Under the pieces are notes generated by a model that was not told where the DNA came from, ran no database searches, and was given only the letters and a program-made list of their open reading frames with translations. From positions 124,001 through 188,000 of the forward strand of contig NZ_JMME01000002.1 of the NCBI RefSeq assembly GCF_000686945.1: 64,000 bases of DNA, in the 5' to 3' direction. This document shows, piece after piece, positions 34,860 through 44,459 of the stretch (position 1 is its first letter; each line of letters opens with the position of its first letter). This DNA is from Selenomonas sp. AE3005 (GTDB taxonomy: Bacteria; Bacillota; Negativicutes; Selenomonadales; Selenomonadaceae). The position numbers were made by a program, and so were the translations under genes.

Positions 34860-35768
34860 ATGCTGGACTTGCAAAAAATTAGTACTGAACGGCGCAATCC
34901 GCTGAGCGCCCATATCGATGAACTGCCGACGCTGGAGATGGTTAAAATCGTTAACGGTGAGGATCAGAAGGTAGCGCTGGCGGTCGAAAAAATCCTGCCG
35001 GAAATAGCCCGGGCTGTGGATATCATCACCGACAGGCTGGCCCGGGGCGGACGTCTCTTTTACCTGGGAGCCGGGACTTCGGGGCGGCTGGGAATTTTGG
35101 ACGCGTCGGAGTGTCCGCCTACCTATGGTGTAGAGCCGGAACTGGTGCAGGGCGTTATCGCCGGCGGCATACCGGCCATCTTCAAGGCGCAGGAGGGGGC
35201 AGAAGATAATCCGGAGCTGGCAGCACAGGACCTGGCTGAGCGTGGCTTTGGCAAGGGTGATGTACTGGTGGGCATTGCTGCCTCAGGACGTACGCCCTAT
35301 GTTATCGGCGGCCTGCAATATGCCAGAAAGCTCGGGGCGGCCACGATAGCCCTGGCTTGTTCAGCGAATGCGGCTATTGAAGAATATGCGGATATCGCCC
35401 TGCTGCCGGTGACGGGGGCAGAGGTGGTGACAGGTTCCACGCGCATGAAGGCCGGGACCGCACAAAAACTGGTGCTCAATATGCTGTCTACTGTCACGAT
35501 GATAAAGCTGGGCAAGGTTTATGGCAATCTGATGGTGGATGTGAAAACCTCTAATGCCAAGCTGGAGGAGCGGGCCAAAAACATCGTTATGGAGGCCACA
35601 GGCTGCAGCCGCGAGGAAAGTATTGCGGCCCTGAGTGAGGCGCGGGGCAATGCCAAGCTGGCGATATTTATTCATCTCACCGGAGCGGATTTTGCAGCAG
35701 GACAGGCGGCGCTGGCCAGGGCTGACGGCCATCTGGCACAGGCACTGAGGCAGGAGGGGACAGTCTGA
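34860..35768 (+). CDS. murQ: N-acetylmuramic acid 6-phosphate etherase
   Basis: Cleaves the D-lactyl ether of MurNAc-6-phosphate to give GlcNAc-6-phosphate and lactate. The 302-residue SIS-domain protein has the signature GAGTSGRLGILDASECPPTYG, the catalytic-region Glu in QEGAEDN and GSTRMKAGTAQKLVLNM. It starts eight bases after the PTS gene, and its stop overlaps the start of the next gene by one base. Confidence 0.96.
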   Translation: MLDLQKISTERRNPLSAHIDELPTLEMVKIVNGEDQKVALAVEKILPEIARAVDIITDRLARGGRLFYLGAGTSGRLGILDASECPPTYGVEPELVQGVIAGGIPAIFKAQEGAEDNPELAAQDLAERGFGKGDVLVGIAASGRTPYVIGGLQYARKLGAATIALACSANAAIEEYADIALLPVTGAEVVTGSTRMKAGTAQKLVLNMLSTVTMIKLGKVYGNLMVDVKTSNAKLEERAKNIVMEATGCSREESIAALSEARGNAKLAIFIHLTGADFAAGQAALARADGHLAQALRQEGTV

Positions 35769-36838
35769 TGGAAAATGGCATATCCCTGTATCCAGGACTG
35801 GATAATACCTTAGAAGAAAACTTACAGCTGCTTGACGCAGCTGCTAAATATGGTATTCGCCGCGTGTTTACGTCCCTGCATATTCCTGAAACCAATGTGG
35901 CGGTGCTGAAAAAAGAACTGGCGCAGCTTTTGGCGGCGGCGCGGCGCTACGATATGGAGATTATTTCTGACGTGTCACCCCGGACTTTGGAAATGCTGGA
36001 TATGACAGAATTTGACATGTCAGCCTTTAAGCAGCTGGGCATTACCACCCTGCGGCTTGATTACGGCTATGACGCGGCGCAGATTGCGGAGCTCAGCCAT
36101 AACCAGCAGGGCATACGCCTGCAATTAAATGCCAGTACGATTACAGAGAAAATCCTGGCGGAGTTACAGGCGGCAGGCACAGATTTTTCCCATATTGACG
36201 CCCTGCATAACTTCTATCCGCGCCGGGGAACAGGTATCAGCGAGGAAACTTTGCAGCGGAAAAACGCAATGCTGCAAAAGCTGGGCATAAAGGTCGGGGC
36301 TTTTGTGCCCAGCTCGGGCAAACAGCGCGCGCCACTCTTTGAGGGACTGCCCACCTTGGAAGACCATCGCGGCTGGCAAACGGACAAAGCGGCCAGACAC
36401 CTGGCGGCGCTGGGCATTGATTCTGTATTTATCAGCGACAGCCTGCCACTGCCGGCAGAACTGCAGGCGGTTGCGGCTTTAAAGCAGGATGAAGTCTTAC
36501 TTGCGGCTAAAATGCTGACGCAGGATAGTGTGCAGCAGGAACTGTTGCGGCATACGTTTACGGCCAGAGAGGACGAGGCCAGGGACGCCATTCGCGCCCA
36601 GGAAAGCCGGAGCCTCATTCAAGGCACCGTCCTGCCGGAAAATAATTACGAACGCAAACTGGGGGCCGTCACCATTGATAACAAGGACTACCTCCGCTAC
36701 ATGGGGGAACTGGAAATCATCAAAAATCCCCAGCCGGCTGACAACCGCGTAAACGTAGCGGCCCAGGTGCTGGACGAAGAATTATTTATGTTAAAATACA
36801 TCACCCCGGGGAGAAAGTTTTCTTTCATTACATGTTAG
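35768..36838 (+). CDS. mupG: DUF871 / MupG-like 6-phospho-N-acetylmuramidase
   Basis: A 356-residue protein of the DUF871 family, typified by MupG, which hydrolyses the MurNAc-6P-beta-1,4-GlcNAc disaccharide phosphate made by the PTS. It opens with ISLYPGLDNTLEENLQLLDAAAKYGIRRVFTSLHIPE (TIM-barrel start). It has LRLDYGYDAAQIAEL, HNFYPRRGTGIS and the C-terminal cyclophilin-like domain with YMGELEIIKN. Overlap with murQ shows a common operon for peptidoglycan-fragment salvage. Confidence 0.85.
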   Translation: MENGISLYPGLDNTLEENLQLLDAAAKYGIRRVFTSLHIPETNVAVLKKELAQLLAAARRYDMEIISDVSPRTLEMLDMTEFDMSAFKQLGITTLRLDYGYDAAQIAELSHNQQGIRLQLNASTITEKILAELQAAGTDFSHIDALHNFYPRRGTGISEETLQRKNAMLQKLGIKVGAFVPSSGKQRAPLFEGLPTLEDHRGWQTDKAARHLAALGIDSVFISDSLPLPAELQAVAALKQDEVLLAAKMLTQDSVQQELLRHTFTAREDEARDAIRAQESRSLIQGTVLPENNYERKLGAVTIDNKDYLRYMGELEIIKNPQPADNRVNVAAQVLDEELFMLKYITPGRKFSFITC

Positions 36839-36850
36839 TTTTTATATATT

Positions 36851-36901
36851 ACGGCTGTCGACAAGTGTGAGTATTCTTCTTTGACAGCCGTTATTTTTTT
36901 T
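36851..36901 (+). terminator. terminator of the muramate salvage operon
   Basis: ACGGCTGTC (36851-36859) pairs with GACAGCCGT (36883-36891), followed by a run of T. Confidence 0.85.
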
Positions 36902-36954
36902 GTTATATTGAAAGACAAATCTTAGTAATTTACTCGGAATTTCAGAGGTGGCTT

Positions 36955-37404
36955 ATGAAAATCTCAACCAAGGGCAGATATAGTGTGACGGCGCTTTATG
37001 AGTTGGCACTTCATTACGGGGAGGGGCCGGTTTCTTTAAAGAGTGTGGCTCAGGGACAGGGACTGTCGGAAAATTATCTGGAGCAGCTCATGGTGCCCTT
37101 GCGGCGGGCCGGCATTGTCAAAAGCATTCGGGGCGCCCAGGGGGGCTATATGCTGGCCAAGAGTCCGGCAGAAATCACCATTGGGGCCATAATCACGACG
37201 GTGGAAGGTCCGATTGCCGTGGTGGACTGCCTGCTGGCTGATGCTGAATCGGCAGAACAGTTTTGTGACAGGGCCTGTGCCTGTGTTACGCGCGGCATTT
37301 GGGAGAAGGTCTGCGACAGTATCAGCGAAGTATTGGAAAGTATCACGCTGCAAACCCTGCTTAATAACGACAAAGGCAAGGACAAAATCGGCTGTGCGCG
37401 CTGA
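36955..37404 (+). CDS. Rrf2-family transcription regulator
   Basis: A 149-residue winged-helix regulator. The HTH is MKISTKGRYSVTALYELALHYGEGPVSLKSVAQGQGLSENYLEQLM and the wing is GAQGGYMLAKSP. Cysteines in DCLLADAE, FCDRACACVTR could hold an iron-sulfur cluster as in IscR, or this may be a CymR-like cysteine regulator without a cluster. The neighbouring symporter may be a target, but I see no operator. No isc/suf genes are in the window. Confidence 0.88.
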   Translation: MKISTKGRYSVTALYELALHYGEGPVSLKSVAQGQGLSENYLEQLMVPLRRAGIVKSIRGAQGGYMLAKSPAEITIGAIITTVEGPIAVVDCLLADAESAEQFCDRACACVTRGIWEKVCDSISEVLESITLQTLLNNDKGKDKIGCAR

Positions 37405-37534
37405 GACGTAAACAATACCATTAAGTATACAATACACATGGACTATATATATAGACACCCTTTACAATAATCTTTTATAATAAAAGCAGATGGAAGTGCA
37501 TTTATTGGTGTTATTTTGTAAAGGGAGTGATATT

Positions 37535-38752
37535 ATGAACCTTTCCATCAAAATTTTTATCGCTCTGGTACTTTCGGTAGTAGTCGGCCTGATTGCCGGC
37601 GAATCGGCATTACCCTTCATTAACTGGTGGATTGCACCGGTTGGTACGCTGTTCATCAATCTTATCAAGATGATGATTGTACCGGTGGTGTTCTTCTCCT
37701 TGGTAGTTGGTATGACCAGCTTGGGGGATACCAAAAAGCTGGGCCGTATCGGAGCAAAGACTGTAGTGATATATCTTTTAACTACGGCCGTGGCTATTTT
37801 GATTGGTTTTGGCATTGCTGGTCTTGTACATCCGGGGATTGGACTCTCCATTGCAAGTGATGCAGCAGTAAAGGTCAAAGAGGCGCCCAGTGTTATGCAG
37901 GTATTGGTAGCGATGGTTCCTTCCAATCCGATTGATGCCATGGCAAAAGCGCAGATTCTCCCGGTTATCGTGTTCTCCCTCTTTGTGGGCATTGGTATTG
38001 TCCAGGTTGGCGGCGAACGCGCACAGCTGCTGATTAAGTTCTTTGATGCGGCAGCAGAAGTTACCTACAAGATTATCGGTATCGTTATGAAGTTTGCACC
38101 GATTGGTGTATTTGCCCTGCTTTTGCCGGTAGTAGCTAAAAATGGTCCGGCAGTGCTGCTGCCGTTGATGTCTGTTATTGCCTGCGTAGCTGTAGGCTGT
38201 GTTATCCATGCTGTGGCTGTATACTCCACCTTGGCACGTGTTTGGGGCGGTCATACCCCCATGGAATTTTTCCGGGGCATGAGTGAGGCAATGATGATTG
38301 CGTTCACGACCTGTTCCAGTGCGGCAGCTCTGCCTATCAATATGAAGAACTGCCAGGAAAAACTGGGGGTATCCCGCGAGGTTTCGTCCTTCGTTCTGCC
38401 CCTGGGGGCTACCATCAACATGGATGGTACGGCGCTCTACATGGGCGTCTGCTCGCTCTTCATTGCCAATGTGTTTGGTGTTGATTTGACTATGGGACAG
38501 ATTCTCATGATTATCCTCACGGGTACGCTCGCCTCCATCGGTACGGCAGGCGTTCCTGGCGCAGGTCTTATCATGCTGGCCATGGTACTGCAGACGGCCG
38601 GTCTGCCTTTGGAAGGCCTGGCACTCGTAGCTGGTATTGACCGTGTACTGGATATGTTCCGTACCTGCCTCAATATTACTGGTGATGGTGCTGTAACCAT
38701 TGTAATGGACCAGGAAGAAAAGAAATACGGCAACAATACGGTATCAGCATAA
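37535..38752 (+). CDS. dicarboxylate/amino-acid:cation symporter (DAACS family)
   Basis: A 405-residue secondary transporter of the GltP/DctA type that takes up glutamate, aspartate or C4-dicarboxylates with Na+ or H+. It has eight helices plus re-entrant hairpins. Substrate-site motifs are CSSAAALPINMKNC (HP1), ATINMDGTALYMG (helix 7) and GTAGVPGAGLIMLAMVLQ (HP2), then DRVLDMFRTCLNITGDG (helix 8). The start is ATG 37535 after AAAGGGAG; the longer frame from 37490 is unlikely. A terminator follows. Confidence 0.94.
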   Translation: MNLSIKIFIALVLSVVVGLIAGESALPFINWWIAPVGTLFINLIKMMIVPVVFFSLVVGMTSLGDTKKLGRIGAKTVVIYLLTTAVAILIGFGIAGLVHPGIGLSIASDAAVKVKEAPSVMQVLVAMVPSNPIDAMAKAQILPVIVFSLFVGIGIVQVGGERAQLLIKFFDAAAEVTYKIIGIVMKFAPIGVFALLLPVVAKNGPAVLLPLMSVIACVAVGCVIHAVAVYSTLARVWGGHTPMEFFRGMSEAMMIAFTTCSSAAALPINMKNCQEKLGVSREVSSFVLPLGATINMDGTALYMGVCSLFIANVFGVDLTMGQILMIILTGTLASIGTAGVPGAGLIMLAMVLQTAGLPLEGLALVAGIDRVLDMFRTCLNITGDGAVTIVMDQEEKKYGNNTVSA

Positions 38753-38772
38753 TGTAATCGTATAGTTTAAGG

Positions 38773-38811
38773 CACCTGCCTCAAAAGTAGTTATGAGGCA
38801 GGTGTCTTTTT
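38773..38811 (+). terminator. terminator of the symporter gene
   Basis: CACCTGCCTCA (38773-38783) pairs with TGAGGCAGGTG (38794-38804), followed by TCTTTTT. Confidence 0.85.
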
Positions 38812-38821
38812 GCTTTATGGC

Positions 38822-38850
38822 GTGACATGAGCGATGGGTTGTGCTACAAT
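38822..38850 (+). promoter_or_regulatory. promoter of the PBP1A gene
   Basis: GTGACA (38822-38827), 17 bases, TACAAT (38845-38850), about 30 bases before the start codon. Confidence 0.5.
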
Positions 38851-38879
38851 GAATAGGTATAAATTTAAGGAGGCAGCTC

Positions 38880-40991
38880 ATGGATAAACGTTCTAATACG
38901 AGCCGTCAGACACGTCCTGCAAAATCTGGTGGGACTGTTAAGCGTGTTGTTTTAGGCTTTGGACTGATGGTCCTGGTAATGTTGACAGGCATTGGCTGTG
39001 GTTTTCTGACAGCCAGTATGAATACTAAGCCCGATTTGGCTAATGACATACTACCGCCGGCATCGTCACAGATATATGATATCAATGGTAACGAGATTGC
39101 CAATGTGCATGCCGCAGAGAACCGGCGTCCGATAAAAATAGCCCAGGTTCCCCGGCAGCTGCAGGATGCATTCGTGGCCGTAGAGGATAATCGTTTTTAC
39201 GAACATTCCGGTGTAGACCCGCGGGGCATTGCCCGTGCCCTCTATACCAATATTCGCGGTCATGGGGTAAGCGAAGGTGGTTCAACTATCACCCAGCAGC
39301 TGGCCAAAAATGCATATCTCACGCAGGAACGAACCCTTACCCGTAAGATACAGGAAGTGTTCTTAGCCCTGCAGCTGGAGCGTCAGTATACCAAAAAGGA
39401 AATTCTGGAGATGTATCTCAATCAGATTTATTTTGGTCAGGGCGCTTATGGCGTGCAGGCTGCGGCGCAGACTTACTTTGGCAAGGATGTGGAACAGCTT
39501 GACCTCAGCGAGTGTGCTATGCTGGCCGGGATTCCCAAAAGCCCGAACTATTATTCCCCGATGAATAATTTACAGGCGGCGCAGGAACGCAAGGCTGTCG
39601 TTCTGGACCAGATGGAAAAGTATGGATACATCAACCGGGAAACGGCAGAGAAGGCCAAAAAAGAGAATATGAAACTGGTTAAGCAGTCCCAGAGCACGGA
39701 CAAGACGACAGCGTCCTATTTTATTGATTATGTAACGCAGAAACTGATTGATAAATACGGGGCTGACGCTGTTTATAAGGAAGGCCTCAAAATCTATACC
39801 ACGCTTGATATAGATATGCAGAAGGCTGCCGAGGAAACAGTGAATAAGCTGCCTACTTACAAGACAGATGGCAACGGTCTGGCTCAGCCGCAGATGGCTT
39901 TGGTGGCTATTGACCCCCATAACGGCTATGTAAAGGCCATGGTGGGCGGCCGTGGCAATGACCAGTTCAACCGGGCAACGATGGCTGTGCGCCAGCCTGG
40001 TTCCGCCTTTAAGCCGTTCGTTTTTATTGCGGCATTGGAGAACAAATTCACGCCTAATACGGTTATTAACGACAGCCCCATTGATATCAATGGTTGGCGT
40101 CCGCAGAACAGCAGCGGTAATTTCAGCGGCAAGGTAACGCTGCGGGAAGTGGCCCGTCATTCCATGAACGTGCCCACGGTTAAGATTGCCCAGAAACTGG
40201 GCATTGATAAGCCCATCTATTACGCTCAGGAAATGGGGATTTCTACATTTGTATTGGAAGGCCCTGCTAATGACAGACAACTGGCTACTTCCCTGGGCGG
40301 CATGACCAAAGGCGTAACGCCCTTGGAGATTACCAGTGCTTATGGTACTTTTGCCAATAAGGGCATTCATGTGGAACCCGTGGTTATCGTCAAGGTGCTG
40401 GACCGCAATGGCAAGGTTCTGGAACAGAATGAACCCAAACAGCGTAGTGTTGTAAGTGAGGCCAGTGCGGCCGACCTTACGGATATGCTGGAAGATGTTA
40501 TCAAAAAGGGCACCGGTACGCGGGCTAATATTGGCCGTCCGGCTGCCGGCAAGACGGGTACCACCAGTAACTACAACGATGCCTGGTTCGTAGGCTATAC
40601 ACCTGACCTGGTGGCTGGCGTCTGGGTTGGCAATGATGATAACACGCCTACCCGGGGCATTATGGGTGGTATGCTGCCGGCCGAAATCTGGCAGGCTTTC
40701 ATGAAAAAGGCTACGGCGCAGACACCGGCCAAGAACTTTGACGGGTCAAGGTCGAGCAATTATGGCGGCGTCGGTGAACTTGAGGACGATAAGAAACAGG
40801 AACTCAAGAAGAAGGACGACAAGAAAAAGACTGATAAAAAGCCTGCTGACGCAAAGGATAATAAAAACAATGCGGCAGACAAAGCCAAGAGTAACCAGCC
40901 TGGCAATGACAGTAAACCAAACAATGTTCCGGCAGCACCGCCTGTGGCAGCACCCGAACCGGGGGCCAGTGTAGGCAAGGGCAGGAACTAA
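38880..40991 (+). CDS. class A penicillin-binding protein 1A
   Basis: A bifunctional peptidoglycan glycosyltransferase/transpeptidase of 703 residues. One N-terminal membrane anchor (VVLGFGLMVLVMLTGIGCGFLTA) is followed by the GT51 domain with EDNRFYEHSGVD and GGSTITQQLAKN. The transpeptidase domain has SxxK at QPGSAFKPFVF, SMN at RHSMNVPTVK and KTGTTSNYNDAW. The last 75 residues are Lys/Asp-rich (DDKKQELKKKDDKKKTDKK) and then Pro/Ala-rich, a disordered tail common in Firmicutes PBP1. AAGGAGG precedes the start. tyrS follows after about 20 bases. Confidence 0.95.
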   Translation: MDKRSNTSRQTRPAKSGGTVKRVVLGFGLMVLVMLTGIGCGFLTASMNTKPDLANDILPPASSQIYDINGNEIANVHAAENRRPIKIAQVPRQLQDAFVAVEDNRFYEHSGVDPRGIARALYTNIRGHGVSEGGSTITQQLAKNAYLTQERTLTRKIQEVFLALQLERQYTKKEILEMYLNQIYFGQGAYGVQAAAQTYFGKDVEQLDLSECAMLAGIPKSPNYYSPMNNLQAAQERKAVVLDQMEKYGYINRETAEKAKKENMKLVKQSQSTDKTTASYFIDYVTQKLIDKYGADAVYKEGLKIYTTLDIDMQKAAEETVNKLPTYKTDGNGLAQPQMALVAIDPHNGYVKAMVGGRGNDQFNRATMAVRQPGSAFKPFVFIAALENKFTPNTVINDSPIDINGWRPQNSSGNFSGKVTLREVARHSMNVPTVKIAQKLGIDKPIYYAQEMGISTFVLEGPANDRQLATSLGGMTKGVTPLEITSAYGTFANKGIHVEPVVIVKVLDRNGKVLEQNEPKQRSVVSEASAADLTDMLEDVIKKGTGTRANIGRPAAGKTGTTSNYNDAWFVGYTPDLVAGVWVGNDDNTPTRGIMGGMLPAEIWQAFMKKATAQTPAKNFDGSRSSNYGGVGELEDDKKQELKKKDDKKKTDKKPADAKDNKNNAADKAKSNQPGNDSKPNNVPAAPPVAAPEPGASVGKGRN

Positions 40992-41012
40992 TATATAAAA
41001 GGAGCGAGTTTG

Positions 41013-42224
41013 TTGGCAAACGTATTTGACATTTTACAGGAACGCGGCTTTATTGCCCAGTGCACCAATGAGGAAGAACTGAGAGAGTTATTTGATAAGG
41101 AACGCGTTACTTTCTATATCGGCTTTGACCCCACGGCGGACAGCCTCCATGCTGGTCATTTTATTGCCTTGATGGCTATGGCACACATGCAGCGTGCCGG
41201 CCACCGTCCCATCTGCCTGGTGGGCGGCGGTACAGGTACGGTGGGTGACCCTTCCGGCCGCACCGATATGCGCCGTATGCTTACCGATGAAGATATTGAG
41301 CATAACTGTGAGTGCTTTAAAAAGCAGATTGCCCGCTTTATCGATTTCAGCGATGATAAGGCCATTATGGTCAACAACGGTGACTGGCTGCGCAAGCTCA
41401 ACTACATTGACCTGCTGCGGGAAGTAGGTGCCTGCTTTACGGTCAACCGCATGCTGGCTGCTGACTGCTATAAGCAGCGCTGGGAAAAAGGTCTGACTTT
41501 CCTGGAATTCAACTACATGGTCATGCAGGGATATGACTTCCTGGAACTCAACCGCCGTTATGGTTGTAAGCTGGAAATGGGCGGTGATGACCAGTGGTCG
41601 AATATTATTGCCGGTGTGGAACTCAACCGCCGCAAGAACAACACGGCCGTGTACGGCCTGACCAACAAGCTGCTCACCAAGAGTGACGGCAAGAAGATGG
41701 GCAAGACCGCCGGTGGTGCTCTGTGGCTGGATGCGGAAAAGACCAGCCCGTATGAGTTCTATCAGTACTGGCGTAATGTTGATGACGCTGATGTGGAAAA
41801 CTGTCTGGCCCTGCTGACCTTCCTGCCGATGGACGAAGTGCGCCGTTTGGGTGCGCTTAAAGACGCGGCCATCAATGAGGCCAAGAAGGTCCTGGCTTAT
41901 GAAGTTACGAAAATCGTGCATGGGGAAGAGGCGGCTGAAAAAGCCAAGGCAACCGCAGAGGCTATGTTCGGTGGCAGTGGTGCCGGTGCCGATATTCCGG
42001 AAATGACGGCTGCGGTGGACGCAAAGCTGCTTGACACGCTGGTGGCTGGCAAGGTATTTGCCTCCAAGGGTGAAGGCCGTCGTCTGATTCAGCAGAATGG
42101 CTTGTCCCTCAATGACGAGAAAGTCAGCGACCCGGATTATGTCCTGACAGAATCTGACTTCAAAGATGGCGAGGCCATTGTCAAGAAGGGCAAAAAGAAA
42201 TACTACAAACTGGTTAAAGCCTAA
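41013..42224 (+). CDS. tyrS: tyrosyl-tRNA synthetase
   Basis: Charges tRNA(Tyr). About 403 residues, class I synthetase. The HIGH-like motif is [12 protein letters not shown]. The tyrosine-binding part is [37 protein letters not shown] appears as [13 protein letters not shown], and the C-terminal S4 domain has [19 protein letters not shown]. Two adjacent TTG codons (41010, 41013) follow GGAGCGAG; the second has the better spacing. No T-box leader fits in the short gap from the PBP gene. Confidence 0.96.
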   Translation: MANVFDILQERGFIAQCTNEEELRELFDKERVTFYIGFDPTADSLHAGHFIALMAMAHMQRAGHRPICLVGGGTGTVGDPSGRTDMRRMLTDEDIEHNCECFKKQIARFIDFSDDKAIMVNNGDWLRKLNYIDLLREVGACFTVNRMLAADCYKQRWEKGLTFLEFNYMVMQGYDFLELNRRYGCKLEMGGDDQWSNIIAGVELNRRKNNTAVYGLTNKLLTKSDGKKMGKTAGGALWLDAEKTSPYEFYQYWRNVDDADVENCLALLTFLPMDEVRRLGALKDAAINEAKKVLAYEVTKIVHGEEAAEKAKATAEAMFGGSGAGADIPEMTAAVDAKLLDTLVAGKVFASKGEGRRLIQQNGLSLNDEKVSDPDYVLTESDFKDGEAIVKKGKKKYYKLVKA

Positions 42225-42233
42225 AAAAACAAG

Positions 42234-42261
42234 GCCATGCCGCATACGGCATGGCTTTTTC
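42234..42261 (+). terminator. terminator of tyrS
   Basis: GCCATGCCG and CGGCATGGC with a 4-base loop, then T5. Confidence 0.85.
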
Positions 42262-42298
42262 TTGATTTAATCAGCATAGTACAGGAGGCGCAGGAAGA

Positions 42299-43153
42299 TT
42301 GCAAAGCAGTGCACTGACAAAAGAAATAAATGAAAAACTGACACAGGCTGTTGATTTGTGCCAGCATGAACAGGCCGAACAGGCAGCGGCTATTCTCAAG
42401 GCAGAAATTGAAAAGCTCGAGGCGCTTAATCTCTATAATGATGGCCGGGCGGATTACTATGATTTTAACACGCTGATGGAAATGGTGATGTTCCAAAGCC
42501 GGAATCCGCAGGTCAAAGCCTCGGATATTGAAGAGCCCCTGAACCGGCTTTATGCGATGTATGGTTCTGTGCTGCTCGAGCTCGGAAAACTCGACGCGGC
42601 CGAAGAGGCCCTGGCTGTGGCGATGGACTGGAATCCCATGAGCGCTGATATTGCCTTTGAGCATGCCGAGATTTTCAAGCAGCGCAAGGACTGGGAAAAG
42701 TTCAAGGAGCTGACAATTGCGATTTTCCCGATTGCCTACAAGCGCCGCGAGATAGCTCACGGCTATCGCAATCTGGGCTATTACTTTGTAGAAAAGCAGA
42801 TGTGGGACGAGGCGGTTGGCTGCTATCTGCTGAGTATGAGCTTTGCCGATGCGGAAGGGCGCTATCAGGCCGAGGCAGAACTGAAATATATCCATGAGGA
42901 AACTGAAGGAACAGCCCAGCGGCCGTCAATCGGCGCCATGGCGTCCTATGGCAAAAAGTACGGCTTTCCCATCGGCCCGGATGCCGGGATTATTGAAACC
43001 GCCATGCAGTATGGTAAAACCATGCTGGCCAACAAGAAATACGAGCATAGCGTGTATTTCCTCGATATTGCCTATAAACTTACGGAGAATAAAGAACTAA
43101 AGGACCTGCTGGACAAAATAAATGCCCAAATCACGGCACTGCATAAAGCCTGA
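42299..43153 (+). CDS. tetratricopeptide-like protein of unknown function
   Basis: A 284-residue soluble protein built of helix pairs: LGKLDAAEEALAVAMDWNPMSADIAFEHAEIFKQRKDWEKF, then a GYRNLGYYFVEKQMWDEAVGCYLLSM repeat and a C-terminal KKYEHSVYFLDIAYKLTENKELKDLL repeat. These follow TPR spacing, so it probably mediates protein contacts. It starts at TTG 42299 behind AGGAGGCGCAGGAAG. There is no catalytic motif. It is convergent with the TtcA-like gene. Confidence 0.75.
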   Translation: MQSSALTKEINEKLTQAVDLCQHEQAEQAAAILKAEIEKLEALNLYNDGRADYYDFNTLMEMVMFQSRNPQVKASDIEEPLNRLYAMYGSVLLELGKLDAAEEALAVAMDWNPMSADIAFEHAEIFKQRKDWEKFKELTIAIFPIAYKRREIAHGYRNLGYYFVEKQMWDEAVGCYLLSMSFADAEGRYQAEAELKYIHEETEGTAQRPSIGAMASYGKKYGFPIGPDAGIIETAMQYGKTMLANKKYEHSVYFLDIAYKLTENKELKDLLDKINAQITALHKA

Positions 43154-43171
43154 CGTGACTTGGGCTGTGAG

Positions 43172-43969
43172 TTATTTGTTTTTATAAGCAAAGTAGGTCT
43201 GGCGCATTTCTTCCCGGCTTTTGGCTGCCGGCCAAAGTTCCTTTAACGCCCCCTGGCGCATGGCCGAGCCTAAATGCTCGTAGAGGTCAGGAATTTGGGG
43301 CTCCAATTTGGCGATAAGCTCCTTGATTTCCTGGCGGACCGTGTGCCCATCATGGGGGCACGGGGATTTTACCGGGTCAAAGCCATGAATTTTTATGGCC
43401 TTGCGGATTTCCTTTTCCCGGAAATAAACCAGTGGCCGGATAACGGTCAGCTGGGTTCTGTCCAAATAGGTTACAGGTGTGAAGGTGTGGAGCTGACCGG
43501 AGTATAGCAGCCCCATCAGAAAGGTTTCCACCGCGTCATCGTGATGATGGGCATAGGCGATTTTATTTACGCCGTGTTCCATGGCATAGCGGTTGATAGC
43601 CCCCCGGCGGAAAAAAGCGCAGGTATAGCAGGGATTTTTGTCCGGAGTGGCGGCGATGGTGCCGGCGATATCTACGTCAATTATATCGTAGGGTATTTCG
43701 AGCTGCGCCATGAATTCGCGTGCCCGTTCGATATCAAAGAGGGCAGGACGGCCCTGCTCATCTTTGAACTGGGGATTGATGGTCAGGGCGGACAGCTGGA
43801 AATCCTTGTTTAACCGCTGTTTGAGGATAGTCATGGCATAGGCCAGGAAGATGCTGTCCTTGCCCCCGGAAATGCCCAGCAGAATATGGTCGCCGTCCTG
43901 TATCATATCAAATTCCACAATAGCCCGCATGAGCTTGCTGTAATATAATTGCGGCATATTTAAAGTCAT
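43172..43969 (-). CDS. TtcA/TilS-family PP-loop ATPase
   Basis: A 265-residue tRNA-thiolation-type protein. PP-loop SGGKDS is at about residues 34-39 (LLGISGGKDSIFL). PCYTCAFFRRGAINRYA supplies the CxxC pair, and HHHDDAVETFLMGLLYSG is the TtcA signature. A third Cys in SPCPHDGHTVRQ completes the set that can hold a 4Fe-4S cluster. Related enzymes make 2-thiocytidine-32 in tRNA; the exact modified base here is not certain. A GGAGAACGCA ribosome site lies upstream on the minus strand. Confidence 0.85.
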   Translation of the reverse strand: MTLNMPQLYYSKLMRAIVEFDMIQDGDHILLGISGGKDSIFLAYAMTILKQRLNKDFQLSALTINPQFKDEQGRPALFDIERAREFMAQLEIPYDIIDVDIAGTIAATPDKNPCYTCAFFRRGAINRYAMEHGVNKIAYAHHHDDAVETFLMGLLYSGQLHTFTPVTYLDRTQLTVIRPLVYFREKEIRKAIKIHGFDPVKSPCPHDGHTVRQEIKELIAKLEPQIPDLYEHLGSAMRQGALKELWPAAKSREEMRQTYFAYKNK

Positions 43970-44000
43970 TGCGTTCTCCTTTTTAGTTTCTTAAATAAAT

Positions 44001-44030
44001 ATAAAAACCGGCATTCAGCCGGTTTTTTTA
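44001..44030. terminator. bidirectional terminator
   Basis: AAAAACCGGC, loop ATTCA, GCCGGTTTTTTT. On the minus strand it ends the 92-codon gene upstream. Confidence 0.75.
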
Positions 44031-44097
44031 CTTGCTGTACAGTTCACTGAGATACTTTCCTGCCTGCTAAATCCATCCTTGAATATACGCCAACTAA

Positions 44098-44376
44098 TTA
44101 AGCCGTTAAATTAACCTGTTTACCGCTGTAATTTGCCGTAGAATAGGCGGAAACTTTAGCGCGTCTATCATATCGCATAATAATCATATCACCGTCAGAC
44201 ATCCTCTTGGTAATCGTAGCACTTTCCACAGTATTACGTTTTGCAGAGGAGTCTGGTTTGTTAGAGTCTTGGTGTGTGGAATCTGAAGTCATAGAAGTTG
44301 CATTTACAGACGCAATGCCTGACGCGACCAGATCCCAGTGATAGGCGAAACCGCCGATGCCACTCGCACCACTCAT
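44098..44376 (-). CDS. small hypothetical protein
   Basis: A 92-residue protein I do not recognise. The start has a strong AGGGAGGGATTGTT ribosome site, which supports a real gene. The N-terminus (SGASGIGGFAYHWDLVASGIASV) is Gly/Ala-rich. The middle is Ser/Thr-rich and probably disordered. The end (DGDMIIMRYDRRAKVSAYSTANYSGKQVNLTA) looks like two or three strands. It has no clear signal peptide. It is monocistronic with its own terminator. Confidence 0.55.
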   Translation of the reverse strand: MSGASGIGGFAYHWDLVASGIASVNATSMTSDSTHQDSNKPDSSAKRNTVESATITKRMSDGDMIIMRYDRRAKVSAYSTANYSGKQVNLTA

Positions 44377-44459
44377 AACAATCCCTCCCTTGCATTCGCA
44401 AGCAGGATAGTATCTCTATTAAAATTATATCATGAAATGTCACAGTGTACAATTGTTTT

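Noticed and set aside
41088-42245. 385-codon minus-strand frame opposite tyrS
   Set aside because: It lies fully opposite a clear tyrosyl-tRNA synthetase and has a His/Gln-rich composition typical of antisense frames.
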